Assembly (NCBI GenBank): GCA_024180945.1
Contig: JAKSGN010000006.1
Span: forward strand, 62,001-126,000
DNA from: Macrophomina tecta
Taxonomy: Eukaryota > Ascomycota > Dothideomycetes > Botryosphaeriales > Botryosphaeriaceae
Length of the DNA stretch: 64,000 nt
Reading direction: 5' to 3'
The notes under the pieces were generated by a model. The model was not told the origin of the DNA and ran no database searches. It saw only the letters and a program-made list of their open reading frames with translations. A program made the translations under genes and the position numbers. This document shows positions 12,766-22,768 of this stretch, piece by piece (position 1 is the stretch's first letter; each line of letters begins with the position of its first letter).

Positions 12766-13115
12766 AGAGAAAGTCAACGAAATATCGGAAGTACGTCATC
12801 CAGCTTCTCAGCAGCCCATTGCTGACTTGAACGTAGCAAATCGAGATTGTGGTACCGCCGCCAGCAGTGCCGCTCTCACTTTCAAAACCTTCACCCAACG
12901 GCTCCTGCACGTCAGCCATGTTTGAAACAGCCCAGGAATGGCCCAACTTGAGCAGGGAAATCCATGAGAAGGTCATCAAAAAATCAAATGAAGTAGGTCA
13001 TGGCCAGGCGGCAGCCTCTTGGTCCGACACCGATCTAACCACAGCAGAACGAGACTGTAGTACCGCCACCCTCTCCGTCGAGCCCCCGTCCCAATGGCTG
13101 CTGGACGACAGCCAT
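12766..13115 (+). repeat. Diverged tandem duplication of about 155 bp
   Basis: Copy 1 (about 12766-12921) and copy 2 (about 12964-13115) align in order. Shared elements include GAGAAAGTC/GAGAAGGTC, CGAGATTGTGGTACCGCC/CGAGACTGTAGTACCGCC and a final CAGCCAT. In translation both give Glu-Lys-Val, Glu-Val, and then Arg-Asp-Cys followed by Thr-Ala. The copies are in different frames and lie upstream of the conserved exon at 13123. They probably are duplicated 5' exons of that gene, but I could not settle the splicing. Confidence 0.45.
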
Positions 13116-13122
13116 CCCACAA

Positions 13123-13677
13123 ATGCTCTATATCAGGAAAGCAGGTGACCTCCTCCAAGTGCCCTCTGGTCAGGTTGCCCGCATCTTTTCGACCACGGTG
13201 AACATCCTTACTTGGAAGGGTTACTCTGACCCTTGGAGAGGCCCAGATCAGCTGCTTCGCCCTGAATACGATGGATCATGGCTGTTCTCAGATGGAAACC
13301 ACGCATCTTACGTCTCTGGGACCTTCAGTTTCGCGCACCTTCACACACCAGATTGGTTGAAACGCGGCACGGTTTCCAAGATCCGCGATCTCTTTGGACA
13401 CGTCCGCATCTGCATCATCATCCAGGGGGTGGCAGTGGCAATGGATGGCGTGCAAACGGCGGCCTACCGACTCATCAAAGCTACGGATGAGGAAGAAGCA
13501 CTTTGCCAGATGTTTGCAAGCTTGTGGAACGGGCTATCCTGTATCTCGGTCTTCTTGTCTGTTACACCCAAGAATTTCTATGCGCCCAAGTCGAACAGAG
13601 ATTTGGGTGAAATATGCTCAGAGTTCGATCTGATGTGGCATATGGACGACGCCAATGAGAGGCACGTCTTGTACTAG
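13123..13677 (+). CDS. Unrecognised family protein, paralog 1 (3' exon)
   Basis: 184 residues from an ATG at 13123 to TAG. The gene probably extends upstream to around 12605 through further exons. It aligns along its length with the protein at 15761-16648: a D-G-S/T-W-x-F motif, a GN pair, a DWL or DWLK motif, a charged helix ending in FG-x-V, an AYRL or AYKL motif and a GLSCIS/GISTIF segment. It has no signal peptide, membrane segment or catalytic motif that I recognise, and the function is unknown. A mutated third member lies at 1475-1717, so the family has expanded locally. The coding frame is clean of RIP-type stops. Confidence 0.6.
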   Translation: MLYIRKAGDLLQVPSGQVARIFSTTVNILTWKGYSDPWRGPDQLLRPEYDGSWLFSDGNHASYVSGTFSFAHLHTPDWLKRGTVSKIRDLFGHVRICIIIQGVAVAMDGVQTAAYRLIKATDEEEALCQMFASLWNGLSCISVFLSVTPKNFYAPKSNRDLGEICSEFDLMWHMDDANERHVLY

Positions 13678-14119
13678 ACGAGAAAGAACTCTACAGGACC
13701 AGGCTTGCTGGCAAGCGTCCTAGTTTAATCATCCCCTTTCTGCTTGCACCCATGTAGCTGAACCAATTCATAGTTTTGTGGCATTTTCCATAATGTGTAT
13801 CCGGATGCGTGACTGAAACCCAGTGTTTTCGCTGTGGCAGTCAACCATATTCTGTGGGGGGCCTGAATAGGTTTCACTCAATATGTGGGGGAAAGCAGGA
13901 CGTGGTGGAGTTTAAGAGTCAGTCAAGCTTGGCAGATCGAACGTATCTATAATCACTCTTTGCACTACCTTCTTGGTAATGATTGGTTCGATTAGATTGG
14001 GTGGCGGGCCCAAATGCATGGACGCATTGACCACCTGTGACCCCGCATTCCAACTTTTCACCCTTTACACCTAACTTGCCATTTTCACCCAACCTCAAAA
14101 TTCTCAAGTTTCGGCCGCG
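13678..14119. other. Intergenic, nothing recognised
   Basis: Gap between the family paralog and the three-exon gene. Nothing specific was seen; it likely holds the 3' and 5' flanks of the two genes. Confidence 0.5.
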
Positions 14120-14657
14120 ATGGTTACTACAAAGTGGAAGGCATCTGAAGTCAAAGCCTTTCTACAGTATAACAATATACAGTGGAAGAAGTTTAACGTA
14201 TGGCTTATATCTTTAGTATTCTTTACTCTATTATTAACCAAGTCCTAGATGTACACGAAGGCGGTGGGCGACGCTGTCCTATCGTTTCAAGATAACTATT
14301 GGGTGCACGAGGAGAAAAGGGCTATCTATAGATGGCTGGACGTTCCAACGGAAATACACGCACGCGTTCGTATGGCAGTGAATGAAAAGCTCCGGAAGGA
14401 CGGCGTACCCGAAGTTGGAGAGGACGTCATTTACTGGCGTATGGTACAGCTCACCCGGAATGCATGTACGTGTAACTCGCTACCTATTTTAGCGAAGCTA
14501 ATTAGTAGAAGTGAACAAGGTCAAGGCGTTATATGTGGGTGGGGACCAGGCTTGTCTAATGCCAAGTGCCCCAGGAACCACCACGTTTGATCTCGTGCAG
14601 GATGCTTCGGAGCAGAACCGGCTTACCCTGATTAGTGAGGAGGATGCGGAGGAGTAA
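14120..14657 (+). CDS. Hypothetical protein, three exons, 148 aa
   Basis: Exon 1 is 14120-14197 (ATG, 26 codons), intron 14198-14248 (GTATGG to CCTAG). Exon 2 is 14249-14465, intron 14466-14505 (GTACGT donor, GCTAAT branch, TTAG end). Exon 3 is 14506-14657, ending in TAA. The phases fit exactly and give a 148-residue protein. Exon 1 encodes a Trp/Lys-rich start (TTKWKASEVKAF), exon 2 a helical region with YWRMVQLTRNA, and exon 3 an acidic C-terminus ending EEDAEE. No domain is recognised. It sits between two paralogs of an unknown family, but nothing shows that they work together. Confidence 0.55.
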
Positions 14658-14799
14658 CTATGCTTGATCAAGCGTGTCCGGCATTTCCCTTGGCAAGGCA
14701 TACATATCAGCTGCTAAGCCGCTCTTTAGCTACGAACTATAATGTGCAGTGCATCTCTCTTCTTTACTGTTCCTCCGTTATCCTAGACGTGTTTATCAA

Positions 14800-15075
14800 A
14801 TGTCCAGCGCCTCCTTTAACCATTTCTCATCATCATGCGCGTATCCTTCCTGGCCGGATAAGAAAATTCCGACCGGCTTCGTCTCGGACGACGACCTTTT
14901 TGACAGTCTGAAGATGAAGCGCTGTTTATTCGCGGAAGCGCCTAAACCCCCCAGGCAGCCCGAGGGGTACACATACCGCACCATCCACAAGCCTGCCAAT
15001 CAACAGAAGACCAGACGCCATTACCGAGAAGTCCAGCGGCGCGAAATGTCCCCTATTGCTGAGGCACATGAGTAA
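14800..15075 (+). CDS. Short hypothetical ORF, 91 aa
   Basis: The start is the first ATG of the frame (14800). The product is basic with FVSDDDLFDSL in the middle and an Arg/Glu-rich tail. The following TAA is clear. There is no homology that I recognise and no splice evidence, so the gene call rests on length and composition only. Confidence 0.3.
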   Translation: MSSASFNHFSSSCAYPSWPDKKIPTGFVSDDDLFDSLKMKRCLFAEAPKPPRQPEGYTYRTIHKPANQQKTRRHYREVQRREMSPIAEAHE

Positions 15076-15760
15076 GAACACCACGTTTGTGTAGGGAAGG
15101 ATGTTTATTTGGCTAACAAGAAGTAGAACGGAGAACGGTTCTCACAACAACGAGATCTTAGCGGGGAGGAAGAATTCATAATTCATTCATAGCGTATAGA
15201 ACTTCCACAAATAGGAGCTTTGCACAAATTATGTCGCTTTTGCATATGAGAGACAGTGAACGTGCGAAGGAGAAAACCTGCTTTGTTTCTCTCTCCCTGC
15301 GCTAATCGGCCCCATCTACTTTCCCGCCTCGTGCAGTCATGCAGGTGGCGCCCCACTACGGGTCCATACGTACCGCAGGTCGTCCGAAAGGGTTGAGATG
15401 CGACATTATCGTGTTCAATCCTGGTATCTGACACAGGGCAGCTTGAAGTGGCGTCAAGCCGTGCGGAGCTATTGCCAATCAATGACGGCGGGAATGGCCG
15501 CCCACCAGTCCCCGAACTCCCCCCCGGCGGGGCAGACACTGCCACGTAACTACGTCGTGCAAGCACTAGTACTGCAGTCGCTCCCGTTGATCGATGGCCC
15601 AGGCTCGTCCGCATGACCAGTCCCCATGGAGAATGCTGCGGCATCATGCGCTTAAAAAGGAAAGATAATGCTACGGGAGCTGCATTCTCTACAGCTTATA
15701 TACTGCGCCCACCGTTCGCTCTCTGGTGTCTAAACATATGTTTCTCAATCCGCAGGAATC
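15076..15760. other. Intergenic, nothing recognised
   Basis: Only short overlapping frames were seen. A CGCAG directly before the ATG at 15761 could be the acceptor of a 5' UTR intron. Confidence 0.4.
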
Positions 15761-16648
15761 ATGATGAACCGAGGAAGTTCAGTGTCGAGTCCCAGCCAGT
15801 CTATCCCATCCGGTCTAGTGTCCTTCACAGAAAGCCAGGAGAGCGTTTATGCCGACGTGCGTAGCGACGAAGCTGCAACGAATGGTCAAGCCGGTGCTAT
15901 TGAGCTTTCCCAGAATAGTGGGCTGGCGAGGCCACCCAAACGCGCTAAACCGAATCCAAGGTTTGCTTCGACACAGGGCCAGGTATGCTATTTTTCTTTA
16001 CGCCCTATTTCTCATCATTCCTCACGCCTTATTGACTTATTCGTACCTTAGCAACAAACTGTGGGAGTGCCCCGGTTTCTGCACGACGACGAACCTGCAC
16101 GATCCACACTTCCCAAGATCATGAGCTTGAACGACTTCAAGAAGCTTCCGGCTGGCGATATGTATTTTATTGCTGGACACTCACACGACATTCTCGGCAC
16201 CATGATACCGTGTGCGCCCGCACACGTGTTGGAAGGCCCACCGTCGCTCTATGGAAAGGATTACAGGGGAACTTGGGTTTTCGACGCAGGCAATTCGCCG
16301 AAGCATATCACTCCCGACCAGTCCATAATCACCTATCGCCCAGACTGGCTGATTGACGAGATGACTGTTTCACACCTGAGGCATTTCGGGGAAGTCTCTA
16401 TTTGTCATGTGAGTATGGCAAAGGGCTACGATTCCAAGGGAGACTACAGGCAGGCGTACAAACTTTCAACAGCCGCGAATGAAGACGTGGCTCTAGCGCA
16501 TATAATGGTGGAGGCCAGCAACGGGATATCAACCATTTTTGTTTGTGCACGTATGCTGCTCAAGGACCGGAAGAACTTTTCCGGCAAAGCTAAGGAAATC
16601 GGATTGATGACCGTAGAAGGCCAGGGCAACAGCTTTTACATATTTTAG
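15761..16648 (+). CDS. Unrecognised family protein, paralog 2, 272 aa
   Basis: Exon 1 is 15761-15982 (74 codons, Ser/Gln-rich, with a basic PPKRAKPNPR patch that could act as a nuclear signal). The intron is 15983-16051 (GTATGC donor, CCTTAG acceptor, phase 0). Exon 2 is 16052-16648. The C-terminal 170 residues align with the protein at 13123-13677: YRGTWVFDAGN versus YDGSWLFSDGN, RPDWL versus TPDWL, HFGEVSIC versus LFGHVRIC, and ASNGISTI versus LWNGLSCI. No enzyme or binding motif is recognised. The gene looks intact. Confidence 0.65.
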
Positions 16649-17716
16649 AAATTCACTTGTTCTCTCCGGACGGATTGGTGGTTGAAGCTGTGTGCCTACA
16701 GCTTTTTAATGAGAGTCACGTTACTTGCTCTTCCTCTATAGGACACCCTAATGAGAATGATCCCTCTGTTCTTTGATCGTCGAGAAGAAAGACATCTTGT
16801 GATCGATCAGCTGAGCACGAATACCGGGAATACCACATATTGGGTCGTTACTAAGGAGCGAGTACGAAGGATCGGCTCCTTCGCCATCATTTATGGATTG
16901 AACATGGGGTAACGTGTCAGCTGTCAGTCCACTTCTTAGATTGGAAAGACCTCCGTGAACCACATCTTTGTTGGCTCCATCCCAACGCTGCAATCGGGGG
17001 AACGATTGGACCGGGGCTGCTCCCCCTCACACGGGATTCAGGCTTTGCTACATAGCAACACTACCTTGCCAGGGTCCGTACCAAGAACGCCTCTCGGCTT
17101 GATACGTGTTTGATAGGGGTGACAGGCTGCCATGACAGGCTGTCAATCGTTCGTCGCATATGGCACCATCTCCGCGCCTCACGTCATATCCAATGCAGGC
17201 CAATCTTGTGTTTGTGCCGCTTGCGCCGGGAAATGCTGAAATAATGGGCACAAGGGGCCGTAAATACCTAGATGAGTCCATAGACGGAAGAAAGTGACGA
17301 AGGGCGTGCTAGTAGCGACTTGCGACAGGCCGAAAAAGTCAGCTATTGGCCTCCTGAGAAGCGCGTGTAGGCTGCAGACGGCACAGCACCCATATTTGGC
17401 ATGTTAACGGCGGATCATTCCACGTACGAACGTAGTATGGCTACGGTGACTGGCAGGGACGAGTGTTGGTTGGCAGGTGCGGCGCAGATATACAACCTGC
17501 CACACCCAAACAAGACCACTGTGACAGAACGAATAGCACTCAGCACGCAGTCGAGTGATTCTACGAATGCTGGAAAAGGACAAGGTTTTCTCCTTTCTGA
17601 GTTTCTTCTGCCCCGCTTTGTGACAATCTGTCTTCTTCGCACTGAGAGTGCCATCAACAAAATCCGTCCCTGTTTCACAACAAACTCGCACTCAGGGCCC
17701 ATTCAGACAAAGGTCC
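16649..17716. other. Intergenic, nothing recognised
   Basis: Upstream flank of the F-box gene. The frames here are short and overlapping, and no repeat or RNA gene was seen. Confidence 0.45.
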
Positions 17717-18847
17717 ATGTCCGTGGTTCGAAGCAACGTGTCCGCATTCGAAGCCCTTCCGGCGGAGCTATTGGACATGGTTGTCACAGTTGTCCGGAAT
17801 GAGTCGATGAGATCATTTCTCCACCTTCTCCTATGCAGCCGCCAACTACTAGAGGCTGGTCGACCTATACTCTACAGGGACGTCGTCCTCACGTCACGCA
17901 CCATAGAAGCATCCCTGGGGAGGTTCCTTGTGAAGCATCTTTCCGCGGTTCGCACGATCACAATCTCTATAGATGGTAAGGTTGAGTGGCTGCTGTTGCA
18001 GGCCCTCCAACGATGCACGCGGCTGAAAACGGTATCGTTCACAATCCTAAGGGCTACAGACCGTCACGAGAGCCACCAGGTCTGCCCGACGGAGGAACTG
18101 TTCGTTCACGCACTGTTGCACCACTTACCACCCACCGTCACAAGCCTGAACCTGGACATAGCCGGCTATGTTGGCTTCAACTGTCTACTCTCCCGCTCCG
18201 CCGAGCGTCGAATACTACGTCAGCTTCCACGCCAACTCGACCACCTTCGATTGCGTCTTGGTCACCTCAGTGCGGAGGACGTGCCGATACAGATTCCCCG
18301 GTTCCATGGCGCCCTCAGTTGCCTCCACGTGGACACCTACGTAGACACTGTTGAAGCTCTGCCGCGGTGCCTGGGCGGCGAAATATACAGCATGAATCTC
18401 CGTCGCTTCACTAGCACTAACCTACAGGACAACGGCATGGAGTTCTTTCCATCTTCGCGGCCCTCGCGGCCCGCCTTCGTGGACCACATATCGGGCCTGC
18501 GGATCACGATGATCCAACTGCCTGTAAGAGTATTCGTCTGCGGCCGATCCTCTGTCAACATTGCCCCTCAGCACTCCCTCATATTAGATGGGCTCGAGCC
18601 GGGCGTACTCGTCCCCCAGGAGATGAGGATAGTCCTATCAGCCTTTGCAGGCTGGTATAAGACGTCCAGCGGTGCCTTGCTCCCAGGGTTTCATGAAACG
18701 TATGAGTACGATCCTTGGATCGGGCAGTCGCTGGAATGCTTGGATATATCATGTAACAGCCAGGCGGGCTGGTATAAAATTGATCGTTTCGGACTAGTGG
18801 ATGTTTCCCGCTTCTATGACAGCTCGAAGTCTCGGGAGGGTGGCTAA
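17717..18847 (+). CDS. F-box-like protein, 376 aa
   Basis: The ATG at 17717 (MSVVRSNV) is preferred over an upstream GTG. Residues about 10-60 resemble an F-box: FEALPAELLDMV, then a hydrophobic helix with LLLCSRQLLEAGRPILYRDVVLTS. The rest is Leu-rich with spaced hydrophobic strands (LKTVSFTIL, LNLDIAG, LDHLRLRLGHL) that could form irregular leucine-rich repeats. F-box proteins bring substrates to SCF ubiquitin ligases through Skp1; the target here is unknown. It is a single exon with no RIP-type stops. Confidence 0.6.
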   Translation: MSVVRSNVSAFEALPAELLDMVVTVVRNESMRSFLHLLLCSRQLLEAGRPILYRDVVLTSRTIEASLGRFLVKHLSAVRTITISIDGKVEWLLLQALQRCTRLKTVSFTILRATDRHESHQVCPTEELFVHALLHHLPPTVTSLNLDIAGYVGFNCLLSRSAERRILRQLPRQLDHLRLRLGHLSAEDVPIQIPRFHGALSCLHVDTYVDTVEALPRCLGGEIYSMNLRRFTSTNLQDNGMEFFPSSRPSRPAFVDHISGLRITMIQLPVRVFVCGRSSVNIAPQHSLILDGLEPGVLVPQEMRIVLSAFAGWYKTSSGALLPGFHETYEYDPWIGQSLECLDISCNSQAGWYKIDRFGLVDVSRFYDSSKSREGG

Positions 18848-19074
18848 ATATAGTAAAATCAATGCATCGGCAGTAATCACCTCAAGGCTCCCGCGTTGCA
18901 CATGCAAATGGTGCACGAGGACGCATTATGTTTAAACATATTCGTACGAGATTGAACGGGGCGTCTCTATGATTCTTCTCGAGGTGAAAACAAAAGAAAT
19001 TATACACATAGAGCGCGCCGCTAGCACTGGAGCGGTGCAAATACCTAATACATGCTACGTGTGCTGTCCTGCAT

Positions 19075-19531
19075 CTAGACTCGAAGCCTCTTATTGCCAT
19101 AGTGACCGCCTTGCTGCTCACTCTTCCGCTTCTGTTTGCTACCGCCGCAGTTGGAACACCTGAGCGCCTCTGGACTGTCATGATGCGGATTGCCGAAATC
19201 TGAATCAAGCATCTGACTGGCTACGAACCAATCAAGGCTCCGAGGGAACCCACTCAGCTTCATCAGAGTACCCTCTTCCATTCTCATACATATCGCTACA
19301 ACTTCTGAGGGATGTCTAACGTAAAAAGTAACCTGTTTGTTGTATCGACGGCACCATCCACAAATATCGTCAAGACCGCCGAATCTTGCGATGTGGCCGG
19401 AGTCAAGGACGAACTCTATGGGAAGTGGTACCAGCTTCGTCAGTGACTTGCAAACTTGGGGGGCATTCGCACGGCAACGGATGGATCCTTCGCAGCGATA
19501 AAAGCCGTTCTCAAATTGAGGTACACCGGAC
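19075..19531 (-). pseudogene. C-terminal exon of the patatin-like gene, cut off by hAT-2
   Basis: Reading from the target duplication (19524-19531) on the minus strand gives an open frame to the TAG at 19075. It starts VPQFENGFYRCEG and continues with IRCRANAPQ, DDICGWCRRYNKQV, VRHPSEVV and a basic end KRLRV. Joined to the frame ending at 22769 after removal of the element and one copy of the 8-bp duplication, the codons stay in phase. The tail has paired cysteines (CGWC, CSNCGG) that may bind metal. It is stranded 3.2 kb from the rest of its gene. Confidence 0.75.
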
Positions 19532-22500
19532 CAGGCTGGATTATGATAATTTATTATCGTTTCTTATCGATAACTATCGCTATCACCTCTTATCGATAAT
19601 TATCAATAATTATCATGATACCTTGGCATTTTCTTGGCATTGGGATGAAAATCATCAACAACGCGTTCAACGCGTCGTAAGCCATCAACAAACATGTTCA
19701 ACGCATCGTAAACCATCGACGATGCGCCCTACACGTCGTAGTCGACGGCAATTATCTGTCAGCACCGTCCTCGCGGTGTCGAATCCCGTGTCGTCCAGCT
19801 TCAACCCAAAGCCCAACGACCCGATTCACGACATCACCACTTCGTCCCGCTCGCTTCTGCTCCGCATCTCAGCTTCCTTCATTTTCGACAGCCGAAGCTT
19901 CGACTCAATACTCGAGCCTTCTCTTCGTCGAATTCTCCGGTTGCTTGTGAAATTGCGACTCTCTGAGACGTCGCGTCTCAACCTTTCGTCCTTTACTCGC
20001 GAGTTGCGAACTCCGCAACAACCTTTTGAGTTCCCACCAAAACCTTCTTATGTTTCAAGTAGATTCACTCGCATGATATAGGTCAAGTTGGCGCAGCCAA
20101 ACTTGACTTCCTTTCCTTGCGTAACGTCCTGTCGACCAATCCAAGTCTGCTTTGTTCCTGTCCCGGCCCTGCTCGTGACACTTACCTGCATGGTCGAGTA
20201 CGACAACTCTTACACTTCACTTTCCACCAGACGCACTCATCAGATGAGTGGCACTCTGGCAACTTTCACCATCTAATAAACTGAACCCCAGGATATGCGC
20301 ACCAAAGGACACAATGTCAGCTCAGGAGCTAATATGCTGCCAACTGTGCTGTCTGTAAATAGGCCCTCGGCCGTACCATCACAACCCACCACGTTCTTTC
20401 AACTATTACGTACGAATTATGGATTCCGAGGCGGATTCATCTCTTTTGACGCCTTCAACTGTCCAAGTTTCGACCGAAAGCCGATCCAAAAAGCTTCCAA
20501 AGGTAAAGAGGGGATCTGCTCATGAGACATGGGCTCACACTCGTCCGGCACGCGATGGAGAGGATTCTCGTCTCAAGTTCTGCACACATTGCACAGAATC
20601 ACCGTACAGCACCAAAACCAGTACGAATATGCGGTTGCATCTCAAATCAAAGCATGGAATCAAAGTCGACGTATCTCCAGGTCCAACCAAGGAAGAAGCA
20701 GCCCAACAGCTACAGCAGCTTTATTCCCAAGCAGAGTCTTCCGGCCAGACCAACGAGATCGACACCCGAGTCTGCCGAAAACACCTGAATTCGGCCGTGA
20801 TTACTGAGGCTTTGGTTACGCTGACCGTCGTACGGAATCTCCCTTTCCGAGCCGTCCAATGGCCTGAATTTCATGCTTTTTGCCAGACGCTCAACCCAGA
20901 ATCGTCTGGCATCATCACTACAGCGCATTCTCAGATCACGAACAAGATTGGAGAGTCCTGGCTCACCCACAAAGATGACGTACGTAAAAAACTTCAGTCG
21001 GCCATATCAAGCATTCATCTTTCGCTTGATATCTGGACCTCCCCAAACCGGCTACTTCTTCTTGGGGTCTGCGCGCATTTTGTTGATCGGAGTTCAGAGG
21101 ATCTTACAAAGGCCCTCCTTGCGCTTCGTCCTATCGGAAACCACGGCGGAGACGAGCAATTCGCGACTCTAATCCCCGTCCTGGAGGACTACGGGATCCA
21201 ACGGAAGCTTGGGTCTATCGTCAGCGACAACGCCTCGTCGAACGATACGCTTTGTCGTGCGGTAGAGAACCACTTGCGTGAAGAGGAGGGCATGGCCTGG
21301 GATGCCACCCGTTGGCGAGTCCGCTGCATCGGTCACATCATCAACTTGGCCGTCCAAGCCTTTCTGTTTTGTGACCGGATCGAATTAGAGCGACTAGAGT
21401 CGTACGACGAACAGGAAGGCAATGGGAAGCTAGGGGACGAAGCGGCGAAACGGGCAACCTTCCGGACTCTGGGGCCGCTCGGCAAGCTTCACAATATCGT
21501 CGTCCACATTCGCACTTCCGCCGGTCGCGCCAAGGAGTTCAAAGAACTGGCGGGCAGAATGATTCCACTTGACAATCGTACAAGGTGGAATAGCTGGTTT
21601 CTCATGCTAGCTGTGGCCGACCAGAAAGCGGGACCTGTGGACACCTACACCAAGAACCACCTTGCCACACTCCAAGCCGACTATCTCTCCCCAAAGGACT
21701 GGGAACAGCTCCGAAAGATTAAGGATTTCCTTCAACCCTTCCACCAGGCAACTCTGGAGACCCAGAAAGGCAACGCGACCATCAATCGAGTACTATTCAC
21801 TATAGATATTATAATTGGGTACCTTCAAGACGCGTCTATAAGTTAACATCATCCTAGATTAGGCAATACTAACACCGTGCCACAGTCGAAACATACTTCT
21901 AACAAACCGTTCAAGCGTCGGATTAAAAATGCGTGGAACACCTTCGATAAGTACTACACCAAAACGGACGAATCGGCCCTCTACGCCGCCGCCCTGGTTC
22001 TCCATCCGAAGCGTCGGACGAAGTATATTAAGGCAAATTAGAAGCCAAAATAGATCGAGGACGCATTGGAAAAGATTAAAGAGCTTTAGAAGGCCTACCG
22101 GGAAATAACTCCTAATCCTTCAATTTCCTCGTTCCGCGAAAGGACCCCTGAGGAGGAGGAGCTCAGTCCATTCGATCGGATCGCTCAGAAGCTGGGGGAG
22201 TATTATAAACCGGTAAGTCAGAATAAATATAAAGACTATTATAGTGAAAATCCGATCGAGATTAGCAAGACGCCGGCGCTCAAATAGTGGGGTCAAGAGC
22301 AACAAACTGTACGGTGGCCACGGTTATCGCGCATAGCATTTAATATTCTTTCAATTCCGGCTATGAGCGATGAACCAGAGCGAGTGTTTTCCGGGGCACG
22401 TCGCACAGTATCGTGGGAAAGGGCACAGATGGGAGCTGAGACCCTTGAGAAAGTGGAATGCTTGAAGCATTGGAAACGAAATGGTATTTTAGACACAACG

Positions 22501-22760
22501 ATTGAGATGGGAGGTTCAGTATCGCCCTAACGCCGACCTTTTCTTTCTTTTCTTCTTCATAGAACCTCATGGTAGTGAATTCAAGCAGTTACGCCCCACA
22601 CCTGACAGTTTCCGATCCAAAATTCTCTTCCAAACCCCAAAATCGACCCACTGATCACAATGCCAAGAAAATGCCAAGCTATCATCGATAATTATCGATA
22701 ATCGGCTATCGATAGTGATACATTATCGATAAGCTATCACTACTATCATAATCCAGCCTG
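19532..22760 (+). mobile_element. hAT-2, 3229-bp hAT transposon in the patatin gene
   Basis: The ends are inverted repeats starting CAGGCTGGATTATGATA on both sides. The element is flanked by an exact 8-bp duplication, CACCGGAC, at 19524-19531 and 22761-22768, the length typical of hAT. The subterminal regions contain many TATCGATA/TTATCGATAATTATC-like words at both ends, plus a matching inverted pair (TTGGCATTTTCTTGGCATT-like), probably transposase binding sites. It carries one transposase gene on the plus strand whose 3' half is mutated, so it is not autonomous now. It differs in sequence from the two hAT copies at 37.4 and 60.4 kb. Confidence 0.9.
20419..22530 (+). pseudogene. hAT-2 transposase with four TAG codons
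   Basis: The first 475 codons (20419-21846) are open. They start with a BED-type zinc finger (ETWAHTRP, then FCTHC and HLKSKH) and continue with the hAT catalytic fold (LSLDIWTSP, HIINLAVQAFL, TRWNSWF). An intron follows, with a TACTAAC branch and CACAG end near 21888. The C-terminal part is recognisable to the hAT dimerisation motif (IPAMSDEPERVFS, SWERAQM) but carries TAG at 22039, 22051, 22087 and 22285. All four line up with Trp in the intact hAT transposase at 60735-63028. TGG-to-TAG is the change RIP makes. Confidence 0.8.
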
Positions 22761-22768
22761 CACCGGAC

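Noticed and set aside
14609..14657. C-terminal residues resembling the c-Myc epitope (LISEED)
   Set aside because: Short acidic coincidence in a native-looking fungal exon; there is no vector sequence around it.
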